Shown here piece by piece: positions 37,601 to 49,600 of a DNA stretch of 64,000 nt; within the stretch, counting starts at the first letter, position 1; each line of letters opens with the position of its first letter. Source of the stretch: Zizania palustris (taxonomy: Eukaryota; Streptophyta; Magnoliopsida; Poales; Poaceae). The notes beneath the pieces are model-generated. The model was not told where the DNA came from and made no database searches. It saw only the letters and a program-made list of their open reading frames with translations. A program made the position numbers and the translations under genes. The stretch is taken from contig JAAALK010000289.1 in NCBI GenBank assembly GCA_019279435.1, positions 12,220,342-12,284,341 of the forward strand, in the 5' to 3' direction.

Positions 37601-40600
37601 CACTTCTTCTTTTAGTGTTCCTTATGTTGCTCATGTTCCCAAACTCACTATGCAGCTCATGTCCACTGGTCAGCTTACTGACCATGGTTGTCGTGTTATC
37701 CTAGACTCTTACTCTTGTTTTGTTTAGGATCATCGTACGGGTACTCTAATTGGTACTGGCCCCCGGTGCCATGATTCTCAGCATCTATGGGAGCTTGACT
37801 GGCTTCGTCTTCCTTCCGCTGCCATCACCGGTCTTTCTGCTTCCTCGACTACTGGCTCCTTCTAGCAGTGGCATCATCGTCTAGGTCATGTTTGTGGGTC
37901 ATGTCTGTCTTCTCTAGTTCGTCGTGGTTTTTTAGGGTCTGTTTCAGGTGATATGTCCTTAGCTTGTCAGGGTTGTAAGCTTGACAAACAGATTCAGCTT
38001 CCTTATCCTCATAGTGAGTCTATGTCTCAGCGTCCTTTTGACATTCATTCTGATGTATGGGGTCCGGCTCCCTTCGTTTCGAAAGGGGGTCATAGCTACT
38101 ATATTATCTTTATCGATGATTTCTCTTGCCACACTTGGATTTATTTCATGTCTTCTCATAGCGAGGTGTTATCTATATATTCACAGTTTGCCACTATGTT
38201 TCGCAATCAGTTTGACACTCCTATTCGTGTTTTTCGTGCTGATTCTGCTGGTGAATTTTTGTCTAGGCACCTTTGTTCTTTTCTTGCTAACCAGGGTATG
38301 TTGTCTCATTTCTCTTGCTCTAGAGCTCATGCTCATAATGGTATTTCTAAGCGCAAGCATCGTCATCTTCTCGAGACTGCTCATGTGCTTATGCTTGCAT
38401 CTTTTGTTCTGCCTCTTTTTTGGGCTAAGCCGCTGAGGCGGTCTCCACTGCCACATACTTGGTTAATATCCAACCCTCTTATGCTCTCGAGGGTGAGATT
38501 CCTTTTGAGCGTCTACGTGGTCGTCTTCTTGACTACTCTGCTCTTCGCCTTTTTGACTGCATTTGTTATGTTCTTCTTTCCCCTTGTGAACGTACCAAAC
38601 TGGTTGTTCAATCTGTTGAGTGCGTCTTCCTTGGCTATAGTACTTAGCATAAGGGTTATAGGTGTTGGGACCCTGTTGCTCGTTGGATGTGTATTTCTCG
38701 TGATGTTACTTTTGATGAGTCGCACCCGTTTTATCCTCAACCCACATCTTCCCCTTCTTCAGCATCCTTGGTCGAGCCTCTGTCTTTTCTCACTTTTCCT
38801 GCTACACCTATTCCTTCTGATCCTTCTTTGGCACCGTTGCCACTTTCTCCTACTGTGCCTACTTTGGTGCCTTACGCGCTTTTGGTCTCCTCGTCTCATG
38901 CTCCTACTACTTCTGGTTTGGTTGAGCCTTTTCTCTCCACTACACTCGTCGTTCTCGTGTTGTCTCACATCCTGTTGAGCCGCTTTCTAATGAACCATCT
39001 CTTTCTTGTGATTCAGCTCCATCCTCTCCTCGGTATTCTCTTCGTGATCGCCAATCGATTCGACCTCCTGATCGTTTTGGCTTTTCTAGTGCCGTTTCTG
39101 TTGAGTCGTCCTCTTATCGTGATGTTGTTATTCACCAGGAATGGCAGCATGTGATGGCTGAGGAGCTTGCTGCTCTTGAGTGCACTGGCATGTGGGATCT
39201 TGTTCCGCTTCCCCCACATGTTCGCGCCATCGCTTGCAAGTGGGTCTATAAGGTCAAAACTCGCTCTGATGGTTTTCTTGAGCGTTATAAGGCTCGTCTT
39301 GTTGCCCGTGGTTTTGTTGCTCGTGGTTTCCAGCAGGAGCATGGTCATGACTATGATGAGACTTTTGCTCCGGTAGCCCACATGACTACAGTGCGCATTC
39401 TTCTTGTCATTGCTTCTATGCGTCACTGGTCCATCTCCCAGCTTGATGTCAAGAATGCCTTTCTTAATGGTGAGTTGCATGAGGAGGTCTACATGCACCC
39501 ACCGCATGGGTATTTTGTTCTTGAGGGTACGGTTTGTCGTCTCTGTCGCTCTCTATATGGCCTTAACCAAGCCCCTTGTGCATGGTTTGAGCGCTTTTCC
39601 TCTGTGATCATTGCTGCTGGTTTTTCTGCTAGTGTCCATGATCCTGCGCTCTTTGTTCACACTTCCTCTCGTGGTCAGACTCTTCTTTTATTGTATGTTG
39701 ATGATATGATCATTACAGGAAATGACTCTGAGTATATTGCCTTTGTGAAGGCTCGTCTCAATGACCAGTTTCTTATGTCCGATCTCTTCTCTTCTTTCTT
39801 ACTTCCTTGGGATTGAGATTTCTTCCACTGCCGAGGGCTACTTTTTGTCCCAAGAGAAGTATATTCAGGATCTTCTTCGTCGTGCTTCTCTCGTTGATGA
39901 GCACACTGTTGAGACTCCTATGGATCTTAATCTTAAGCTTTGACCCTCTGATGGTGAGCCTCTTACGGACCCTACTCGCTATCGTTATCTTCTCGGGAGT
40001 CTTCTTTATCTTGGTGTCACTCATCCTGACATTTCTCATGCAATGCATGTTAGAGTATGTGTGTGTGTGTCTCTGGTGTGTGGGCCCCCTGTCTAGTGTC
40101 TGGGCCCCTCCTGTAAGTCTCTTCTTCTTCTATCCTCCCAACACTAGGGAGAGGAATCCAATCCACCATTTCCTACATGGTATTAGAGCACTAGGCTCCC
40201 CTCCTTCCCCTCTCCTCTCTCCAGCCGCCGGGGTCGCCGCCGCTGCCTCCATGGCCGGCGAGCCTCCTCCGGCGAGCCCTGTCTTCTCCTTCTCGACACC
40301 GGCGGCCTCCTCCTCCCCTTTTCCCGTTGCGTCGCCGCCGTGTGGGTTGGGCGCCGTCACCGTGGGTGGCTGGCCGCCCTCTGCCATGGCCGGATCCACC
40401 ACCCCTGCTCCCGTCTCGCCACGGATCCGAAGCCGGCGCGACCAGATCTGGCGCCACTGGCCTCTCTCCTGCTGCCGTCGGCCTCCCTCCGCCCTACTTC
40501 GACACCGGCGTGGCCGGATCCGCCGCCGCCGGCCTCCCTCCACCCTGCTTCGACGCCAGCGTGGCTGGATCCACCGCCCCTACTCCCGCCCGGACCCGAA

Positions 40601-43600
40601 GCCGGGGCGGCCAGATCTGGCGCCGCTGGCCTCCCTCTTGCTGCCACCGGCCTCCCTCCGGGCCCTGGGGCACCGCTGCCCTACCCCCTGCCGTGGCCAC
40701 GGCCTAGCCGACCCTGGGTAGGCTGCCGCCCCATGCTTTCCTCCCTCCCGCCGCTGCCGGCCTTCCCCTCGATGTGGCCTCGGGCTGGCCGACCGTGGGC
40801 GCGCAGCCGCCCCTGCTGGCCGTCAGTTGTGGCCTTCCTTTGGGCCCTGCGTGTTGGCCGGCCCCCATCGATGTGGTGGCTACCGACGCTGCCCTTGCCG
40901 CCGCCTTCGCCACTGCCAAGACCACTGCCGCCGCTGCTCGGGAGCGCGAGCGAGCGGCCGCTCTTGCTTGGGAGAGTGCACGCCAGACCGCTGATGCATT
41001 GGCCCAGCATGTTGCTGAGGCCAAGCGCCACCTCAGGGTTGCTGATCCCCCTGCCACCGCAGCTCCAACTGTCGCTGCAGATCCGGGTGCCGCACAGCTC
41101 CACGCCCAGGCGGCCGGTGTCCAGAACATCCGGGCGCTCGTGCCAATCACCCTTGATCCCTCATTGTCCTCCTACGCGCGCTGGCGCGATCTGGTGCTCC
41201 TCACCCTTCAGCGCTATGCCCTGGATGACCACGTCCTCGTCGACACTCCAGTGGTCGCCCAGGGGTCGGTATGGCGGCGCATGGACAGCGTGGTGCTGTC
41301 ATGGATCCTTGGTTCCATCACTATCGAGCTCCAGGACATTGTGCGGGAGCTTGGCGGCACAGCTCGTTAGGCCTGGGTTGCGATCGAGGGGCAGTTCCTT
41401 CGCAACCGTGAGGCTCGTGCTCTCTAGTTGGACGCCGCTTTCCGCACCTTCGTCTAAGGAGATCTCTCCGTCTCGGAGTATTGCCGTCGCATGAAGGGGA
41501 TGGCGGATTCCCTTTGTGACCTCGGAGAGCCTGTTGCGGAGCGCACACTTGTTCTCAACATCCTTCGCGGTCTCGGCGACGCCTACGCCCACCTCCGGAC
41601 GTGGATTACCAGGACAGTGTCGTTCCCGTCCTTCCACAAGGTCTGTGATGACCTTGTCCTCGAGGAGCTTACCCGGGGCCTCGCTCCCACGTCTACCACC
41701 GCGACAGCTCTTGTCGCCTCTGGCTCCAGGAGGACGACCTCCCACCCACCGTCAACGCCGGCTCCTTCCCTGCTCGGTGCTCCTCCTGCCGCTTCCACCG
41801 CTATGGGGGGTCGTGGTGGTGGTTGTCGTCGCCAGGGGGGCGGCGTGGTGGTACTGGTCGTGCTCCGACCTCCGCTACACCAGCCCTTGCCACCGGGAGT
41901 GCGCCCTGGCCATCCTTCTCGAACCCGTGGACGGGGCGCATTTCCATGTGGCCGGGGCAGTTCACAGCTGGACCTCCTCGGCCTCCTACTCCACCTGCGG
42001 CCATCCTCGCCGGGTGGCCGGTGCATCAAGCTCCACCTCCACCTTCGGCGTGGAGTCCGTGGTCTGGTGGGTGGGACCAGACGGCCCTAGCGTAGTCCTT
42101 CAACACTATGGCGTTGACACCTCCGGCTTCCACGGACTGGGTGGCCGACTCGGGTGCATTCTTCCACACCACTCCTCATGATGGTATTCTCTCCTCTCAC
42201 AGACCACCCCACCCATCTCACCCTTCTTCCATCATGGTTGAGAATGGCTTTTGCCTTCTGGTCACCTCCGTGGGTGATGCGGATCCTTGTGGTTCTTTTC
42301 GCCTTCAAAATATTCTTGTTGCCCCTGACATTGTTCACAATTTTCTTTCCATTCGTCAATTCACCACTGATAATTCGTGTTCTATTGAATTTGACTCCTT
42401 TGGTTTGACTGTGAAGGATATGGTCACCCGGCGTCCTCTTCTCCGCTGTGACAGCACCGGACCCCTCTACACGCTTCGTCTTCCACCTTTCACTGCTTCA
42501 CCCTCGTCCGCCCTTGCCGCCACAGCTTCCTCCACACTCTGGCACCGCCGGCTTGGTCACCCCGGTGTCGATGTTTTGCTCAGCTCTGCCGTAGCTCCTC
42601 TGTTCCTTGTACTGCGGCTACTAGTGAGCACATTTGTCATGCGTGTCAGTTAGGCCATCATGTTCGTCTACCTTTTCCTATTTCTTCTTCGCATGTTGTT
42701 CATGCGTTTGAATTCACTGTGACTTGTGGACCTCTCCGATCATGAGTATTTCTGGTTATAAATATTATCTGGTTGTTCTCGATGATTTTTCTCACTACTC
42801 CTGGACATTTCCTTTGCGGTCTAAGTCAGATGCCTTCCCCACGCTCACTCCCTTCTTTGCTTGGGTGTCTACACAGTTTGGGGTTACTATCAAGGCAGTC
42901 CAGTGTGATAATGGTCGTGAGTTTGACAACTCCACTTCTCGGGCTTTCTTCCTTTCGAAGAGAGTCCAATTGCGCATGTCGTGCCCCTATTCCTCCCCTC
43001 AGAACGGCAAGGCTGAGCGCATGATTCGTACCACTAACAATGTTATGCGCTCCATGCTCTTTCAGGCTTCGGCTCCCGCTTGCTTCTGGGCTGAGAGCCT
43101 CCTTACTGCCACCTATCTGCTCAATCGCCTACCTTCTTAGGCCACGTGCGCTCCCACCCCTCATCATGCCTTGTTTGGTACCCCTCCTTCCTACACTCAC
43201 CTTCATGTTTTCGGGTGCGCTTGCTATCCCAACACTTCCGCCACTGCTCCTCACAAGCTTGCGCCCCGCTCGACCCTTTGTGTGTTTCTTGGCTACTCCC
43301 CCGATCATAATGGGTACCGTTGTTTTGACCTCTCCTCTCGTCGTGTTCTTATCTCACGACATGTCAGCTTCGCCGAGTCAGTCTTTCCTTTCTCCGTCGA
43401 CTCCACCCTCGCCACCAGCCTTGAGTTGGACTCCCTGTTTTCTACTGACCCAGTGGTTCAGCCACCTTTGTCTTCTGCAGGTACAACCCCAGCTGTTCCT
43501 GTGGCTCTCCCGCCATCTGGCGAGCCTTGTGTGGCGGCGGAGCTACCCGCCGCACCGCCCGCGTCCTCAGCACCTCCGGCTGTGCCACATGCGGCCACTC

Positions 43601-46600
43601 CCCACCAGCCGGCATAGCCCTCCGCGCCATGCGCGGCCCCGAAGTCCTCGGCTGTGCAGTGCGCGGCCACTTCCCTGTCGCCTCCTGCGCCCGGGGTTGG
43701 CCCGCTGCTGCCTACGGCACCATGTGTGGCCTCGGCCTCGCCTGCTGCCCCTGACACGGCCCCGGTCGTGCCCCGTGTCCCCGCGCCACCTGCCTCGCCA
43801 TGCGTGGCCCCGACGTCGTCTTCCCGCTACGCCGACCCTGTTCGTGTCTACCAGCGCCGCCCGACAGGTGTTGCACCGGCCCGCTCTTGTGCCGAGTCGT
43901 CGGTGTACCACCCGCTCATCCTTCACCGTGATCCCCGCCACTCACCCGATGGTGACTCGGCGGGCTGCGGGGGTCCATCGTCCAGTTGACTGTCTGGTCC
44001 TCTCCGCCACTACGGGGCCGCCGGTCTCTCCTATACCCTCCACCGTCCGTGGCGCCCTAGCAGATCCACACTGGCGCCGCGCGATGGAGGAAGAGTATGC
44101 GGCCCTTCTGGCCAATTAGACCTGGGACCTGGTGCCTCGTCCCTCTGGCTGCAATGTGGTCACCGGCAAGTGGATCTGGACACATAAACGCAAGGCAGAT
44201 GGTACGCTGGATCGCTACATGGCTCGTTGGGTCCTCCGGGGTTTCACCCAGCGCCCAGGAGTTGACTACGATGAGACCTTCAGCCCAGTGGTGAAGCTTG
44301 CTACTGTTCGGACAGTTCTCTCCCTGGCACTCTCACGATCTTGGCCAGTTCACCAGCTCGATGTACTGCAGCCAGCCTGCGGGCTTTGTGGATCCCGCTC
44401 ACCCTGCGCTTGTTTGCCGGCTCAACAAGTCTCTGTATGGTCTGAAGCAGGCTCCTCGGGCTTGGTACAGTCGGTTTGCCTCCTTCCTGGTGACTTTGGG
44501 GTTCAGCGAAGCCAAGAGCGGCACTTCTCTATTTGTCCTCCATCACGGTGCTGACATAGCCTACCTGCTGCTTTATGTGGATGACATTGTTCGCACTGCC
44601 TTCAACCAGTCTCTGCTTCAGTGGGTTGTCTCCTCGTTACAGCGAGAGTTTGCCATGAAGGACCTTGGTGTGCTCCATCACTTCTTGGGAGTGCCAGTGG
44701 AACACCGCCCTGATGGCCTGTTCCTTCACCAGCGCCAGTACGCCTTGGATGTCCTTCACCGCGCAGGGATGACTGACTGCAAGCCATGTTCCACTCTAGT
44801 CGATGCTCAGGCCAAGATTTCCGGTACGAAGGGTGCACCATTGGATGATCCTGTTAGAGTGTGTGTGTGTGTGGGACTGGTGTGTGGGCCCCGGGTGGGC
44901 CCCTCCTGTAAGGCTCCCCTTTTATCCTCCCAACCCAAGGGAGAGGAATCTATCCAGAACCTTCCTACATGGTATCAGAGCCTTAGGCTCCTCCTCTTCT
45001 CTCCTTCCTCGCCGCCGCCGTCTCCATGGCCGACGAGCTTCCTCCGGCGAGCCCCACCTTCTCCTTCTCGTCTCCGGCCTCCTCCTCTCCTTTTCGTGGT
45101 CTGGGTACCGCCACAATGACCGGATCCGCTTCTCTCCCGCCCGGATCCGCCCCCGGGGCGGCCAGATCTGGCGCCGCCGCCCCTTCCCCACTCGGATCCG
45201 TCGCCGGGGCGGCCGGATCTGGGGCCAGCGGCCTCCCTCCGCCGGGTTTCGGCCTCTCCCCGCCCTGCCTCGGCGCCGCCGGCCTCCCCTCGCCGGGGTT
45301 TGGCCTCTCCACGCCCTGCCTCGGCGCCGGCGGCTTCCCCCCGCCCTGCCTCGACGCCGGCGGCTTCCCCCCGCCCTGCCTCGATGCCGGCGTAGCCGGT
45401 TCTGCCGCCGCCGGGCTTCCCCCGACCGTTTTCGCCGCCGGCCCGCCCGCCCCGCCTGCAACAGCCGCCGGGCCGGCTGGATCTGGGGCTGCCGGCCCTC
45501 CCCTGGTCCCTAGGGCGCCGGACACCACCCCCTCCGCCACGGCCGTGGACTGGCCGGCCCTGGGGGGGGCCTCTCTTGCTGCTGCCGGCCTCCACCAGGC
45601 GCCGGGGGCGCCGCCTCACCTTCCCCCCACCATGGCCATGTTTTGGCCGAACCTGAGTGGACCGCCCACCCTCCCTTCCGCTGTGGCCTCGGGCTGGACG
45701 GCCCCTACTGATGTGGTAGCTGCCGACGCTGCCCTTGCTGCCGCCCTTGCCACTGCCAAGACCGCTGCCGCTGCTGCCCGGTCGCGCGAGCGGGCAGCCG
45801 CTCTTGCTTGGGAGAACGCTCGCCAGACCGCGGATGCTCTAGCCCAGCATGTCGCTGAGGCCGAGCATCACCTCGGGCGGGTTGACCCCACTGCCACCCC
45901 GACTCCAGCTGTCGCCACAGATCCGGGTACCGCACAGCTCCACGCCCAGGCGGCCGGTGTCCAGAACATCCGGGCGCTTGTGCCAGTCACCCTGGATCCC
46001 TCCTCGTCCTCCTACGCCCGCTGGCGCGACCTGGTGCTCCTCACCCTCCAGCGCTATGCCATGGATGACCACGTCCTCATCGACACTCCGGTGGTCGCCC
46101 AGGGGTCCGTGTGGCGACGCATGGACAGCGTGGTGCTGTCATGGATCCTTGGGTCCATCACTGTCGAGCTCCAGGACATCGTGCGAGAACTGGGTGGCAC
46201 CGCTCGGCAGGCCTGGGTTGCGATCGAGGGGCAGTTTCTTGGAAACCGCGAGGCTCGTGCTCTCCAGTTGGACGCTGCTTTCCGCACCTTCGTCCAGGGA
46301 GATCTCTCCATCTCGGAGTACTGCCGTCACATGAAAGGGATGGCGGATTCTCTTCGTGACCTTGGCGAGCCTGTTGCGGACCGCACCCTTGTCCTCAACA
46401 TCCTCCGTGGTCTCGGAGACAGCTATGCCCATCTCCGGACATGGATCACCAGGACAGTGCCGTTCCCCTCCTTCCGCAAGGTTCATGATGACCTTGTCCT
46501 CGAGGAGCTGACCCGGGGACTCGCTCCCACCTCTACTACCGCGACTGCCCTAGTCACCCCCGGCTCCATCCGGCCGGTCTCCCACCCACCGCCGTCGCCA

Positions 46601-49600
46601 GCTCCCTCCCTTCTTGGTACTCCCACCGCCGGTTCCCCCACTGGCGGGGGGGGCCGTGGTGGCGATCGCGGTGGCGATCGTCGTCGCCGGGGAGGGGGGC
46701 GCCGTGGTGGTACTGGTCGCGCTCCGGCTCCTACCTCCGCCATGCCAGCACCTGCCGCCGGGAGTGCGCCCTGGCCATCCTTCTCCAACCCATGCACGGG
46801 GCGCATTTCCATGTGGCCGGGACAGTTCACTCCTCGGCCTCCTACTCCGCCTGCGGCCATGCTCACCGGGTGGCCGGTCCCGCCTGCTCCTTCGGCGTGG
46901 GGCCCGTGGTCCGGTGGGTGGGATCAGGCGGCCCTCGCGCAGTCATTCAACACCATGGCGTTGACTCCGCCGGCCGCTACGGATTGGGTGGCCGACTCGG
47001 GTGCTTCCTTCCACACCACTCCCCATGATGGTTTTATCTCCACTCACAGGCCCCCCCACCCATCTCACCCTTCTTCCATCATGGTTGGGAATGGCTCCTG
47101 TCTTCCGGTCACCTCCGTGGGTGATGCGACTCCTTGTGGGTCTTTTCGCCTACAAAACATTCTTGTCGCTCTTGACATTGTTCATAACCTACTTTCCATT
47201 CGTCAATTCACCACTGATAATTCTTGTTCTGTTGAATTTGACTCTTGTGGTTTGACTGTGAAGGATATGGCCACCCGGCGTCCTCTTCTCTGCTGTGATA
47301 GCACCGGACCCCTCTACACGCTTCGTCTTCCACCTTCCGCTGCTCCACCTTCGTCCGCCCTTGCCACCACAGCGTCTTCCACACTCTGGCACCGCCGGCT
47401 TGGTCATCCCGGTGTCGACATTTTGGCTCAGTTTTGTCGTAGCTCCTCTATTCCTTGTACTAGGGCCACTAGTGAGTACATTTGTCATGCGTGCCAATTA
47501 GGTCATCATGTTCGCCTACCTTTTTCTATTTCTTCCTCGCATGCTGTACATGTGTTTGACCTTATTCACTGTGACTTGTGGACCTCTCCGATCATGAGTA
47601 TTTCTGGTTATAAATATTATCTGGTTGTTCTTGATGATTTTTCTCACTACTCATGGACGTTTCCCTTGCGGTCCAAGTCGGATGCCTTCCCCACGCTCAC
47701 TCACTTTTTTGCTTGGGTCTCTACTCAGTTTGGGCTTACTATCAAGGCTGTCCAATGTGATAATGGTCGTGAATTTGACAACTCTGCTTCCCGGGCTTTC
47801 TTCCTCTCGAAGGGAGTCCAGTTGCGCATGTCCTGCCCCTATACCTCCCCTCAGAATGGCAAGGCTGAGCGCATGATTCGTACCACTAATAATGTTATGC
47901 GCTCCATGCTCTTTCAGGCTTCGGTTCCCGCTCGCTTCTGGGCTGAGAGCCTCCTTACTGCCACCTATGTGCTCAACCGCCTGCCTTCTAAGGCCACGAG
48001 CGCTCCCACCCCTCACCATGCCTTGTTCGGTACCCCACCTTCCTACACTCACCTTCGTGTTTTCGGGTGTGCTTACTATCCCAACACTTCTGCCACTGCT
48101 CCTCATAAGCTTGCGCCCCGCTCGACCCTGTGTGTGTTTCTTGGCTACTCCCCCGATCATAAGGGGTACCGTTGCTTTGACCTCTCCTCTCGTCGTGTTC
48201 TTATCTCACGACATGTCATCTTTGCTGAGTCTGTCTTTCCTTTCTCCGTTGACTCCACACCCACCACCAACCTTGAGTTGGACTCCCTGTTTTCTACTGA
48301 CCCGGTGGTTCAGCCACCTTTGTCTTCTGCAGGTACATCACCGACTGCTCCGGTGGCTCTCCCGCCTGCTGGCGAGCCGTGTGTGGCAGCGGAGCTGCCC
48401 GCCGTGCCGCCCGCGGCCCCTGTGCCCCCGGCTGTGCCACGTGCGGCCACTCCTCACCAGCCGGTGTGGCCCTCCGTGCCATGCGCGGCCCCGCCGTCCT
48501 CGTCCGTGCAGCCCGCGGCCCCGTCCCTGTCGCCTCCCTTGCCCGGGGTTGGCCCGCTGTTGCCGTCGGCGTCATGTTCCGCCCCGGACGCGGCCCCGGC
48601 CGTACCCCGTGTCCCCGCGACACCTGCTGCGCCACGCGCGGCCCCGGCATCTTCTTCCCGCTACGCCAACCCTATTCGGGTTTACCAGCGCCGTCCGACG
48701 GTGGCTGCACCGGCCTGCTCTCGCGCCGAGCCGCCGGTGTACCACCCGCCCCTCCTCCACCGCGATCCCCGCCACACTCACCCGATGGTGACTCGGCGGG
48801 CTGCGGGGGTCCTCCGTCCAGTTGACCGCCTGGTCCTCTCCGCCACTACGGAGCCGCCAGTCTCTCCCGTACCCTCCACTGTTCGTGGCGCCCTAGCGGA
48901 TCCTCACTGGCGCCACGCGATGGAGGAAGAATATGCGGCCCTTCTGGCCAATCAGACCTGGGACCTGGTGCCTCGCCCCTCTGGCTGCAATGTGGTCACC
49001 GGCAAGTGGATTTGGACACATAAACGCAAGGCAGATGGCTCGCTGGATCGCTACAAGGCTCGCTGGGTCCTCCGGGGTTTCACCCAGCGCCCTGGAGTTG
49101 ACTATGATGAGACCTTCAGCCCGGTGGTGAAGCCTGCTACTGTCCGGACCGTGCTCTCCCTGGCTCTTTCGAGGTCCTGGCCAATTCACCAGCTCGATGT
49201 GAAGAATGCCTTCCTCCATGGCACCCTGACGGAGACTGTCTACTGCAGCCAGCCTGCGGGTTTTGTGGATCCCGTTCACCCTGAGCGTGTTTGCCGGCTC
49301 AACAAGTCTCTGTATGGTCTGAAGCAGGCTCCTCGGGCTTGGTACAGTCGGTTCGCCTCCTTCCTGGTGTCTGTGGGGTTCAGCGAAGCCAAGAGTGACA
49401 CTTCTTTGTTTGTCCTCCACCGCGGTGCTGACTCAGCCTACTTGCTGCTTTATGTGGATGACATTATTCTTACTGCGTCCAGCCAATCTCTACTTCAGCG
49501 GATTGTCTCCTCGTTGCAGCAGGAGTTTGCCATGAAGGACCTTGGTGTCCTCCATCACTTCTTGGGAGTGACAGTGGACCACCGCCCTGATGGCCTCCTC

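Noticed and set aside
43040..44119. Long Ser/Leu/Pro-rich frames over the middle of C
   Set aside because: Shifted readings of the variable region between integrase and RT; the true frame aligns with D.
44970..44982. tRNA gene at the TGGTATCAGAGC sites
   Set aside because: Only the 12-13 bases complementary to a tRNA 3' end are present, directly beside LTRs; these are primer-binding sites.
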